Positions 11,565 to 21,962 of a DNA stretch of 64,000 nt are shown one piece after another (within the stretch, counting starts at the first letter, position 1; each line of letters starts with the position of its first letter). The notes under the pieces were generated by a model, which saw nothing but the letters and a program-made list of their open reading frames with translations, was not told where the DNA came from and made no database searches. Origin of the DNA: Abelmoschus esculentus (Eukaryota; Streptophyta; Magnoliopsida; Malvales; Malvaceae); assembly GCA_035048815.1 (NCBI GenBank), contig JAUCBN010000043.1, forward strand, positions 3,971,001-4,035,000, in the 5' to 3' direction. A program made the position numbers and the translations under genes.

Positions 11565-12108
11565 GTGATAACGAATTGAGTCCGAGTCTGACCAGGCTTG
11601 ACTCGGAAATAGTGTTATTGGGCTCGGTTTGTGCTCGAGGCTCCGCGAGTTCGTAATTTTAGGCTTGAGTTCGGTTTGGAAATAATATTATTGGGCTTGG
11701 GCTCGTCAGACTTGCTCGACTCAAAATAGATAATTTTGTTATATTTTTCTATAAAATATAGGATCTTGTTAAAAACTCTTTTTATAACAAAAAACGAAAC
11801 GGAATTCAATATTGAGAAAGAGAAAAAAAAATACTCAAATTGTTTTAGTTAATTTATTTTTAGTAGATTTCTCTTATTTTATTTTATTGTTTTTCTTTTG
11901 CTAAAGATATTACTTTTAATGTAATGTAATATATATATAATTATTCCAAACTTGTTCACGAGCTTTTCGAGTTGAGCTTGGGTAGATTCGACTCGACTTG
12001 TTAAGGTTTGGAGTCAAATTTAAACCCGAATCGAGTTCACTCGAACCGAACTTTGACCGAATTGAATCCGAATAACTTACGAACTGATCAGACTCATTAT
12101 CACCGTTA
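11565..12108. mobile_element. Foldback/MITE-like element with GGTGATAA ends
   Basis: The left end GGTGATAACGAATTGAGTC and the right end (complement GGTGATAATGAGTCTG) are inverted copies. The inside carries several inverted CTCGACTC/GAGTCGAG-type words typical of plant miniature elements. No transposase frame is present. The flanks (GTAACAAG and GTTAACGC) are only a poor target-site duplication, so the superfamily is uncertain. Confidence 0.45.
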
Positions 12109-12929
12109 ACGCATCACTAAAAACAACCTTAGTCTATCTTTGTTTTAGTGATGCTTATAGTCCATTAATTTTGTTTTGAATTTCTAGATTTCTTAATATA
12201 GTAATCATTTATAACTAAGTAATTATAAATGAGATACTATAAATGAACTCATAATTACATACCATGTTAAGAAATATACATATTTTTTTGACAAATAAGA
12301 AATATAAATGTTTGAGACAATTAATGGTGGAAAAATATATTACTTTTCCTTATTATACGAAAGGTTTACTTATTATAACGTTTACAGTTACCAACTTATT
12401 CATATTCACACTCCGACCATGATATATAACGTCTAGTATAGTAAAATGAGTAGGATGCAATGTATTTGATTATTTTATTAAATATTAATTTTTACATAAC
12501 TAATTTTTAATCACTATTACCCAAAATTAATCAATATCCATCCATATTAAGTGGTATAAAAAATGGGGAAACTCGGAAAAAATAGACTAATAAATTCATT
12601 AAAAAATTAAATGTATAATGATCGAATTAATTTCGGATTAAATAATATTTTTATCTGATCCAGTTCAAAAAGAATTTTTAAACCGTTCCTAATAGATATT
12701 AAATTCGTGTGTTAACCGAAAATTTTTAATCATCTGTTCTAGATTATTGACCGATCTAATTCAAATTAATTTGTCCGAATATTGGATAGCATGATTAATC
12801 CAAGCAAACTTTATTTATAAAACCATTATTAAGGATTTTTATTACCAAACACAAGAACAAGTCTCATTTGTTAATGCTTTAAACCCCATAAAAACATAAC
12901 ATAAACTAACCCAAACCACCAACAGTACA
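12109..12929. other. AT-rich intergenic DNA
   Basis: Nothing recognisable apart from low-complexity AT-rich sequence and the probable 3' UTR of the small gene on the minus strand. Confidence 0.4.
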
Positions 12930-13148
12930 TCAAGCTTTAGCATTTTCTGGCTTCTCGCTGTCTTTGGCAACGTTTTCGGAATTCCCCAACGGTGCCGGAG
13001 CAGCAGGCGGAGGAGTTGGGACACGAACCGTCTTGGTAGGTGGTGCTTGGTTGAGTGGTTCAGGCTTATCCTCCGCCATAATGTCGTCGAAGGAACCAAA
13101 AACGTACTGCGACGCCCTCCTTTGGTGACGGTTGGGTCTTTGGGACAT
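12930..13148 (-). CDS. Small unknown protein, 72 residues, basic N-terminus and Pro-rich C-terminus
   Basis: A single-exon frame starts at MSQRPNRHQRRASQYVFGSF. A start seven codons upstream at 13169 is also open, but the MSQRPNRHQRR start looks like a natural plant protein beginning. The N-terminus is strongly basic, the middle has FGSFDDIMAEDKPEP, then a run of Pro/Ala (VPTPPPAAPAP) and an acidic tail. There is no signal peptide, membrane segment or known domain. GC content is clearly higher than the flanks and codon use looks normal, which supports real coding. I do not know the function. Confidence 0.6.
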   Translation of the reverse strand: MSQRPNRHQRRASQYVFGSFDDIMAEDKPEPLNQAPPTKTVRVPTPPPAAPAPLGNSENVAKDSEKPENAKA

Positions 13149-13259
13149 TCTGACAGCAAAATCAAGCAAAGCTTGCAGAAGTTTTAAATGGGAAGAAGAG
13201 GGAAGAAAACCAGTAGAGCTTTGATATGTTTCTTGTACTATAATTCAAATGTTAAAAAC

Positions 13260-14170
13260 ACAGTTTGTATTTATAAAGAAAATTTAACGGACAAGTACGA
13301 GTTCCTTTTTACCTAGTCCCTAAACTTTGTAAGATTTTTAATTTGGTCCTTACACTTTTTTTGTATATATTATCGCCTGAACTTTGTAATTATTTCCCTT
13401 TTAATTATTTTATCATTCTAGTAATATCACATCATTAAAATAACAAAAATCAAAATTTATATATTAGTGTATTTAAAAAAATTTAGAGATTATTGTCTTA
13501 GTTGGCTTTTTTTTCTTTCTTTTTTTTTGTGTATGTTAAACAATTATGCTTTATTTGTTTGTGTACGATATCTTTCACCTATATTTTAACGCTTTTTTAT
13601 TTACCTTTTGACGCAATTTTTTCTATTGTGATGATTATTTGATGTTTCGTGTTTTATTCATTATGGTGTTTTTATAATCACGGGAAATTGATGGAGTCTT
13701 ATGTTATTTAAATGTCTCAGTAAAATCCTCTTTTATAGCAGTTCGTAAATGCATTTTGAATCTTTCGCGGAATAATCGATAAGACCGATTTACTCAATTG
13801 TTAGTCCTACGTTAATATAACGTCTAGTTTAAATAAAAACATAAAAACTATCGATAGTTGTTGAGCTTTTTTATACGGAAAAAAACATTATATTTTTGGG
13901 AAATTTTTTGGTTTTGTTCATATCCATTAAATTTTTATGTTAGGGATGTTTCTCTTTTGTTTGTACCTTCTCTTCTCTTTTTTAAATGGAAATATAACCT
14001 CTAATTTTGTAAAAAAATTGTTTAAGGGCCAAATTGAAAAAATATCAAATTCAAGGCTTAATGGTCGGTTTATCCCTTTATCTGTAAATTAATTGCCTAA
14101 ATTTTATATATAATATAGAATTACTTACCAAATATATTAAGGTATCATTAAATAGGCGTACAAATTAGCC
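13260..14170. other. AT-rich intergenic DNA
   Basis: It includes the promoter side of the small gene and repeat-like text (TTTACCTAGTCCCTAAACTTTG). No gene seen. Confidence 0.4.
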
Positions 14171-14179
14171 GTAAACAAA

Positions 14180-14885
14180 ATTTGACTCAACTTGAAATTT
14201 ATGATTTTATTCGAGATAAAAAAAATTGATTAATTCTAATTCGACTCAAAATTATAAATTTATTATTAAAAAATTAAGATAAAGTTTGAGTTATAAAATA
14301 GAAATTTGAATAACTTGAATAATTCAAAATTTATAGTAATTAGTGAATTGAATTTTAAGTTCAATTCAGTTCTTTTAATTTTTTCTGATATATACTAATA
14401 TTAAAAATATGAAGAAATATTTCACATATGAAAAGATATAATATATATATATATATGATTAAAGAGAATCATTTAAATTATAATCAAACTATATTATAAC
14501 ATTATAAATAATTATAATTAAATTTATATAATAACTCAAAAACTAAACTCGACTCGAATTCTATAAACTCGATTATAGTATAGTTTGATTATAATTTAAA
14601 TGACTTTCTTTAATTATATCAGATAAGTATATATATTTCATCATATTTTTCATGTGTTGCATATATTTCTTCATTTTTTATATTGGTATATATCATAAAA
14701 AATTTAAGAGTCGACTCAAACATAAAAATTAATTCACTAATTACTACAAATTTCATTATTTAAGTTATTCAAATTTTAATTTTATAACTCAAATTTTATT
14801 TCAATTTTTTTCGAGTTGAATCGAGTTTATGTAATTTCGAGTCGAGTTAGAACGAGTTGAGTTAAAAAAAATTGAGTCGATGCTC
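14180..14885. mobile_element. Large foldback (long inverted repeat) element
   Basis: Two arms are imperfect reverse complements over more than 200 bases: about 14281-14490 and 14585-14801. Examples are GTTTGAGTTATAAAATA near 14284 with its complement near 14781-14800, and CATTTAAATTATAATCAAAC near 14472 with its complement near 14587. The arms extend more weakly outward to about 14180 and 14885 through Tyr/Ser-codon-like CGACTC words. No transposase frame is present. It looks like a non-autonomous foldback transposon. A transcript through it would form a long hairpin. Confidence 0.75.
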
Positions 14886-15857
14886 ACCCCTAGTGTCAAT
14901 GATTCAGGAAACACTTCCATCGAAACTTTCTATAGATTTATTAGGACACGAAATTAATATTAAACGGGCTAAAAATTAATTAAGTATTTAAATATAAATT
15001 TAAGAGAGAAAAATATTATCTAACAAATACTTAAATAATCGATACAGATTTATTCAAATGATAAATATTTTGGTATTGCTTAAGTAAATATCGAATTTGA
15101 TATTGTGCATGTAAAAAATCTCTATCGAAAGAATTACCTACCAAAATTTAAAAAAAAATATTATTTTAACTTTTTAAAAATTTTAAAAATTTATCATTTG
15201 TATATTTTTTTTTGAAATAATGATGAAATCCTTTAAATACCGATAATTTTTAATTAATCCATTAAAATCAAAAGAAACTTTTTATTTCTATATATTTGTA
15301 TAATGAAAAACATCATGATAAAATTTATTATCAAAATCTTGTGTTACTTAATGTATATACATAAATTATCATGATAAAATTATTTTATATTATAATATTA
15401 ACTTAAATTATCATAAAATATAAAATATTAATAAATGAATACATAAATTATTTTTAAAAAATATTTTTTAGAAGTGGTTTGAGAAAAGTGCTTTTCAAAA
15501 GTGTTTTTTTAGAAATTTGATATGAATATATATAATTTTTAAATTAAAAAAAATAATTTATGTTAAATATAATTATGTATTTATAAAAAATAAATTATAA
15601 TAAAACATAGTAAATGAAGGTTAAAATTTTAATCTGACTCCTAAAAGCACTTTTCTAATAGCTTTTGCATTTGGGTTGAAAAACATTTTTCAAACGCAGT
15701 TTTCCCCCCAAAATTAATTGTTTAGCATTGCTTCTGCGTTTTAAACCAACTTTTAATCTAAAAACTAATTTAAAACGTAATGTTAAACACAATCTAACAA
15801 AATTAAACTCTATATACTTCATGATCTTCAACTTACTAAAACTCTGATATATGAACA
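14886..15857. other. AT-rich intergenic DNA
   Basis: Low complexity; no gene or bounded repeat recognised. A segment at 15460-15700 (GAAAAGTGCTTTTCAAAAG and similar) contains small palindromes common in plant intergenic repeats. Confidence 0.35.
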
Positions 15858-15865
15858 TATAAAAC

Positions 15866-16359
15866 TAGGGATGGGCACGAGTCGGGTCGGGTCAGATTTT
15901 CAGTCCACCGGAACCCGACACGAAAAATCACACCCTCCACCAGACCCGACCCGGGTTTAGGGTGAAAAATTCGACTCGACCCGACCCGATTTTTAAGCTT
16001 TAAAATCCGATCCAACCCGACCCAACCTGAATCATTAAAAAAATAAAATTTTAGGGACTAAATTGTAAAAAAAATAAAATTTAGGGATCTAATTATAAAA
16101 TTATTTAATTTTAGTGATCTAATTGTATAAAATATATATAAAGAGGGATCATTATTGCAAATATCCCTAAAATATATATAAGAAAATTACACTATTAGTC
16201 CCAAGTCGGGTCGAATTTTTTTCACCCTAAATCCGAACCCAACCCAAGACCTCCCTTAAATAACTCGATCCAAACCCGAATTTTTCACCAAAAAAATTCA
16301 ATCCGATCGAACCGAGTCGGACCGAAACCCGTCGGGTTCGGATTCCGTGCCCATCCCTG
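15866..16359. mobile_element. hAT-type MITE with intact 8-bp target-site duplication
   Basis: The left end TAGGGATGGGCACG (15866-15879) and the complement of the right end, CAGGGATGGGCACG, match at 13 of 14 bases. The element is flanked on both sides by TATAAAAC (15858-15865 and 16360-16367), a perfect 8-bp duplication, as expected of hAT transposition. The 494-bp inside is non-coding and rich in GGGTCGG/CCGACCC words on opposite arms, so it can fold back on itself. It is non-autonomous. Confidence 0.85.
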
Positions 16360-16564
16360 TATAAAACTCTTTAATTCTTTCAAGAGATGTAATAACCAGA
16401 GACACGAAAGCACTCAGGTCCGAGAGGAGCCTATGCCAATTGCCAACTCCCCAACTTTTTAAAAAAATAATTAACTATACGTTTGTCCCCAAACTTTTTA
16501 AATATTTAAAGTTTATCTCTCCAACCTTCAATTTTGATATTATCCCTACGCATAACATTAAAAT

Positions 16565-16595
16565 TTAAAAAATATATATATATATATATATATAT
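16565..16595. repeat. (AT)n microsatellite
   Basis: A pure AT dinucleotide run (core about 16571-16595) lies some 380 bases upstream of the actin-depolymerizing factor start. Confidence 0.9.
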
Positions 16596-16968
16596 AAATT
16601 ATTAAAAATTAAACTTATATTCAAGCAAAGCCGCTAACATGTGAAGCCGTATAGAAGCCGTCGCCGAGGTCATAAAATAAAATACATCGCTTCATCATGA
16701 GCACGACACAGAAACCGAACGAAAACGTGCCTCTGTAATCCAGAAACGACGTGGCTGCACATAATTAGACGACGGAATGTTCCGTAGGAGAACTTAGCAT
16801 ACAACATAAGCACAGTATTAATTCTCAACGTAATAAAAGGACCTTTGCCCGGCTCTTGCATTTTTCAACCGTCGTCACCGGAGGAGATCTCTCACTATTT
16901 TCTCCTCCCTTTCCTCCGCCTCCGATATCTCCATTCTTAAGTCTCCTTCACACACAACCTGAAACAAG

Positions 16969-18598
16969 ATGGTAATATTTCAGCGGCTTTTTAACTTAAT
17001 TGTATATCATTAAATTAAACCGTATTGTATTTTTGTGTAATTTCTTAGCAATCCGACTGGATCGTTGTTGTTTTACTTTCCATTTAATAGATTATCCTGG
17101 AACTAAGTAATTGTCTCTTCTGTTTTTGTGTAATTTCTTAGCCGTCCAACGGGATCGTCTCTTTTTTGTTGATTTTTCATTCATAAAGTTGTGTTTCGAT
17201 CGGTTAATTGATCTCTTTACTGATGCTTGGAAGTTCATGGAATTTTTTATACATCTACTGTTTTGTTTAGTTTCTAGATCTTATAATTTTAAATCAGTAG
17301 TTTGTAATTTGATGATGTCGATTTTTTTTATGAAATGTGATGTATTTAATTTGTGCTGAGACGGAACCCTCACTGATCTAGATTCTATTGTCTTCAGCTG
17401 CTTGATTTTACTGAATATGCCGTTAATCTGAATATGATTAGATATCGTTTTTAAGATGATTCTATCTTTAACTGTTTCACTTGACCACTGATATTTTTAA
17501 CTTGTTTAATGTATTTATATGTTGATCCAATCTGTCTGTACTTGTAGGGATCCTTGTATTTTGTTTGTTGTTATTTCTTTGCCATTACTTGTAAGGCTCC
17601 AATCTTATTGGATATTATTGAATATATTGACAAGTTGATCCAATCTGTCTGCACTTGTAATTTGGGTCCTTGTAAGTTGTAATACTGTTTGTTATTATTA
17701 TTTCTTTAGGATTACTGAATTTAAAAATAAAAGAATCTAATTTTAATTATTTGAACGTAAGATTTTGATAGTAAAGTATAAACTTTGGTGTCCCATTGCA
17801 AAGCACAAACAGATGATTTAGGAGGTTCTCAAGGCAATTTAAGATATGCTCCTGAATCCTAAGCAGCTGTTTTCTACAGGAGATGTTAATCTGTTATCCT
17901 AACATAGCAGGCAGTTGAAAGAGACCAAGCTAGAATACAGTGTAAAGAGAATATAAGCAAGCTTTTGTTTTGTTTATTTATCTTTCATTTTCTTAGGACT
18001 GATGTTTTATTTGTATGCTATTGATGTAATTAAACATTGGGACTGTCTCGGATATTTGTTTTGTCATGTGATATCATTTTAATCTTCAGGCCAATGCTGC
18101 ATCGGGAATGGCTGTGCACGATGAGTGCAAACTGAAGTTTTTGGAGCTTAAGGCAAAAAGAACCCACCGCTTCATTGTTTTCAAAATTGAGGAGAAGCAG
18201 AAGCAAGTCATTGTTGAGAAGCTTGGTCAGCCAACCGAGAGCTATGAGGATTTTACCAAATGTCTTCCCGCTGATGAGTGTCGATATGCTGTGTATGATT
18301 TTGATTTTCTAACAGCCGAGAATGTCCCAAAGAGCAGAATTTTTTTCATTGCATGGTGCTGCTATTTTCTTGATCCTCTGAATTGTATTTATTTCCTTGT
18401 GTTTTATTGTTTCCTATTTTCACTTATTATGTTTTTGTCCTACGAAGGTCTCCCGATACATCGAGGATCCGGAGCAAGATGATATACGCTAGTTCCAAAG
18501 ATAGGTTCAAGAGAGAATTGGATGGAATTCAGGTGGAATTGCAAGCAACAGATCCAACTGAGATGGGTCTTGATGTCTTTAAAAGTCGTGCTAACTAA
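16969..18598 (+). CDS. ADF: Actin-depolymerizing factor (ADF/cofilin)
   Basis: Three exons: 16969-16971 (only the ATG), 18090-18355 and 18448-18598, giving 139 residues, exactly the usual plant ADF length. The N-terminus MANAASGMAVHDECKLKF carries Ser6, the known inhibitory phosphorylation site of plant ADFs. The actin-binding long helix region (SKMIYASSKDRFKRELDGIQ) and the end DPTEMGLDVFKSRAN are fully conserved. ADF binds G- and F-actin, severs filaments and speeds turnover in the cytoplasm. The first exon holding just the start codon, followed by a 1.1-kb intron, is the standard ADF gene layout; such introns often enhance expression. A Trp codon is split across the second intron (TG|G). 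Confidence 0.97.
17030..17160 (+). repeat. Partial tandem duplication inside the ADF first intron
   Basis: TTTTTGTGTAATTTCTTAGC occurs twice about 92 bases apart, each followed by a related CC-A-C-GGATCGT segment. A second pair, GTTGATCCAATCTGTCTG, occurs near 17521 and 17635. These are local duplications in intron sequence, with no clear function. Confidence 0.6.
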
Positions 18599-19100
18599 CT
18601 TCGGTTCCTTTTAGTTTTTGCAATGGGGGAGGCTTCCTCCTGTTTATCTTTACTTAAAAGTTAACAGGTTGTCTAATGGGAACTTGGATAATGTTGCTAA
18701 ACTTCCAAGGTTTGCGGTTAACTTTTATCAGTCTTGATGATAAACCCGTGCTTTGGGGTATATGTGATGTGTCATCTATATAGAACGTATGTGTTGAGAG
18801 TGCCTTTGTGTTGTCTTATCTTGGAACTGTTTGTGAGGGGTTAGACAACACATTTTCATGTTTTCTTATCTCTTCAAACACTCTTTACCTATCACATTGG
18901 AGTCTATTATGCATTTCGGAACTTGTTCGACTGAGAAATTTAACTTCTGGAAGGGAGTGAATTGCCATGGCAATGAGTCACACTCCATTAAAGTATGGAG
19001 CGTGTTGGATGACTGTGGGGATCTCCGAATGGTATTGAGGTTCATGCAGTTTGCAGAAGCGAGGGGTCTAAGCTTTGAACTTTGAAGCTGATAGAGAAGA
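18599..19100. other. ADF 3' UTR and downstream DNA
   Basis: Includes the ADF 3' UTR. An open stretch at 18858-19085 does not resemble a known protein and I do not call it. Confidence 0.4.
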
Positions 19101-19106
19101 ATCGAC

Positions 19107-19272
19107 TAGTTTTTCCATTCTATAGCTTCAAAACGCAGAAGACGCCATCGTGTCACCAGCCTTACTGATTCTGGTGGAACGTTCTATGAAGAAGATGCAG
19201 ACATGAGAAGAGTGGATAAGGAGTATTTTGAAGAGCTTTTTTCTGTGACAGGGAGATTATGTTGGTCTTGAT
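19107..19272 (+). mobile_element. LINE reverse-transcriptase relic
   Basis: In one frame this reads FFHSIASKRRRHRVTSL, then a DSGG-containing block and DMRRVDKEYFEELFS. This is the conserved region just before the palm domain of plant non-LTR retrotransposon reverse transcriptase. It is closed by a stop shortly after, and nothing else of the element is convincingly readable nearby. It is a dead fragment. Confidence 0.65.
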
Positions 19273-20868
19273 ATTATTGAGGGCAACATGGTTTATATTT
19301 AATCTTATCAATAGATATGGACAAACTGAGTTTTGATTTCTAACTGCCTAGTAATTCTATAATTACACATCCTTTGAAATCTCTACCATCCCTGCAATCC
19401 CAACATCCTTTTGTATCACTTTCGTCACCGCCGTTTCCTCTGCCTGGATTGTATTGTGCTGTTATATTACCAAGACTGATGACAACACACGGTGATTTGA
19501 TGAAGCTCTAACAAGTACTCTACCGAACCTAATTCAGCATGCTCAGTGTCATGATCATCCCTTATTGACTATATCAATGAGGACATTGACAGAGGAAGTG
19601 AAGTAGAATGTTAGGATCATTTTTTGCTGGGATACATTGATGAAGATGTCAATAAAAGTAGTCATCTCGATCCAGTCTTGATAAATCTATTCGAGACCGA
19701 GTAGATATGGACCTGAGCGATATAAACAATCTTTAAGGAGCTATTAAGATGCAAGTTGAAATGCTTTGAGAAGGCCATGAAAACCCTATTCAAAAAGTGT
19801 CCTCATTTAGGATGATCTAACGTTTACTTACGTCATACTTAACTTTATTTAGCTTTTTAAGGAGAAGTGGATGGTGTTGGGTCTCTACCATTTTCCTCGT
19901 TATGGGTTAACAACCGAGTTATCTTAGTATAAGTGAACTAGGCTCATATAAGGCTTAGTTGTGCGAGTATTTAGACCAAATGAATGACAATATTTGTTTG
20001 GGATGACCTCCTAAAGACGATTTGGGATCAAAAGACTTGTTCTCGTACTTGTCGCGGAAATCAAAGGTTGACAACCAACATTAACTATATGCCCTGTGAC
20101 ATGAGATATTGAATGTGTGTTATTTGAAGGATCATGAGACGACGCTATTAAAATAAATCTTTGAATAAAAATGAAATAAAGGTTGGCTTATCTATGTTAA
20201 GTTTCTTTTAAGTATCATATGACATGTCTGATCGTAAAAGTTAGTATCAAAGTAAGACGAATTGAGTTGGGTTTGTTGAACATTACTACACAGATGATTT
20301 TCTTTCAGGAATTACTCTACGTCAAGTGCTTTGATAAATAAAATAAACAAGATAAAATAACATTAGTTAACTCGACGTCAAGCGTTCTGGTAAATGAAAT
20401 AAACAAAGTTAATAATAGATAATAATAATAATTAAATTTTTATAAGTAAAAAAATGCAAATCAAATTTAAATTTTAAATTTGAATAAAAAATTAATTAAT
20501 ATTAAAATTAGAATAAATAATAAATTAATTGAATAACTCAAATCGAACTGTGACCCCTACTACTGGTTGATCCGCTAAATTGGGCTACGCATGGAAAACC
20601 ATATAGCCCAAAACGACTCTAATGGCATTTTCATACTACGATCTGGGACGAACACAAAAAATAAAATAAAAAACTGAATCGAAAATCATGTGCCCAAAAC
20701 AAAGAAATTCAGAAAGATTTTGATACGAAATTTCAACAGAAATTCATTGAAGGTCGGAATCAAAATACATGGAAGCAGAGAGAAAAGCCAAACAAAGGCT
20801 TATCCACATCCCTGTTACAAAAGATTTACAAAAAGCTGAAAACAGAATTCAAAACCCTAAATCCCCAA
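19273..20868. other. Intergenic DNA, probably decayed transposon sequence
   Basis: Mixed composition with no open gene. The part near 19273-20300 is less AT-rich than true intergenic DNA here and may be more decayed retroelement sequence, but I cannot name it. Confidence 0.35.
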
Positions 20869-21180
20869 TCAACCACCGAAACCATAAAGAGTCCTACCCT
20901 GCCTCTTGAGAGCGTAAACAACATCCATGGCTGTAACAGTCTTCCGCCTAGCATGCTCCGTATAGGTAACGGCGTCACGGATCACATTCTCCAGAAAGAT
21001 CTTCAGGACACCACGTGTTTCCTCATAAATCAAACCGCTGATTCTCTTCACGCCACCCCTACGAGCCAATCTTCGAATCGCAGGCTTTGTGATACCTTGA
21101 ATGTTATCTCGAAGAACCTTCCTATGCCTCTTTGCTCCACCCTTTCCCAAACCCTTGCCTCCCTTTCCACGGCCAGACAT
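20869..21180 (-). CDS. H4: Histone H4
   Basis: An intronless gene of 103 codons plus stop, identical in layout to plant H4: [20 protein letters not shown] at the start and [14 protein letters not shown] at the end. It forms the H3-H4 tetramer in nucleosomes. I chose the ATG at 21180, not one two codons upstream at 21186, because mature H4 begins SGRGKGGKG. The tail lysines 5, 8, 12, 16 and 20 (acetylation and methylation sites) are as expected except that plant H4 commonly shows Lys20 followed by VLRDN, as here. Confidence 0.98.
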
Positions 21181-21244
21181 TTTCACGATTCACAAGGGAT
21201 ATTCTGAGATTTGAAAGCTTAGGAAGCGGAGATGTTGATAGGAG

Positions 21245-21435
21245 TTTAAATAGGGAGGTTTTTGGATTGTGTTTTTCTTAGGCTTAGCAATGCGAGAGAG
21301 TAATATAAACCGTTCGATATGTTTGTTATCGAACGGTAGGTATAATTAATCCGTGGCTTTCGATTGATTGGTTGAGAATCGATATTGATGCGGATATAAG
21401 AGGAGAGCCGTTCGATTAAGTGTTACCCAACGGTT
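21245..21435 (-). promoter_or_regulatory. Histone H4 promoter: TATA, CCAAT, paired CGAACGG elements and an MSA-like site
   Basis: On the minus strand a TATTTAAA box lies at 21252-21245, about 65 bases before the ATG, and a CCAAT box at 21371-21367. Between and beyond them, CCGTTCGAT occurs at 21310-21318 and 21408-21416, and its complement at 21328-21336. The first pair forms a perfect 10-bp inverted repeat (ACCGTTCGAT / ATCGAACGGT) with a 9-base loop. CCCAACGGTT (plus strand, 21426-21435) matches the MSA consensus YCYAACGGYY bound by three-repeat MYB factors. A GCGGAT word at 21390-21395 resembles the histone octamer core (CGCGGATC) but is incomplete. Confidence 0.55.
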
Positions 21436-21436
21436 T

Positions 21437-21962
21437 GTGTGGCTTTGATTTAATTATAGTTAAAGATTTTATGAATGTTTATTTATGATTTAATTATAAC
21501 ATAAATGTTTGATTTATAATTTTTGATATCTATTTTAGAATATAATTTTAATTCTTAAATATTGACTCTTTAATTATTATATTAGAAATATTAGTATTTA
21601 AACCCGTGATTTTAAAAAATAATAATAATTTCGTTAATCACTGAGGTAAAATGATTTATACAACTGAATTATAAATTTAATCATTGCATATCAATTATAA
21701 ATAATATCGAATGCATAAGAAATAAAATAAACATAATATCAAGGACTGACATCGAAATGAATTTCCAAGTAACTCTAATTAATTATTTTTAAGAGAAAAA
21801 AATACCATTTTTGCAATTTAATTCCATTGCATGTGATAATGTTCAGTTTCATATCACGTTGTCAAAATTCTATACAAAAAGGCAGAATCTTTGTAAGATT
21901 AAAAAATAAAAATAAAAAACAAATTATTTTTCGATGCTTTGATGCAAGATGATGATACAATT
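21437..21962. other. AT-rich DNA between H4 promoter and the WD40 gene 3' end
   Basis: No gene seen. It includes the probable 3' UTR of the WD40 gene at its right edge. Confidence 0.4.

Noticed and set aside
18858..19085. Open frame of 75 codons downstream of ADF
   Set aside because: No recognisable protein character, lies in the ADF 3' flank, and composition fits a chance frame.
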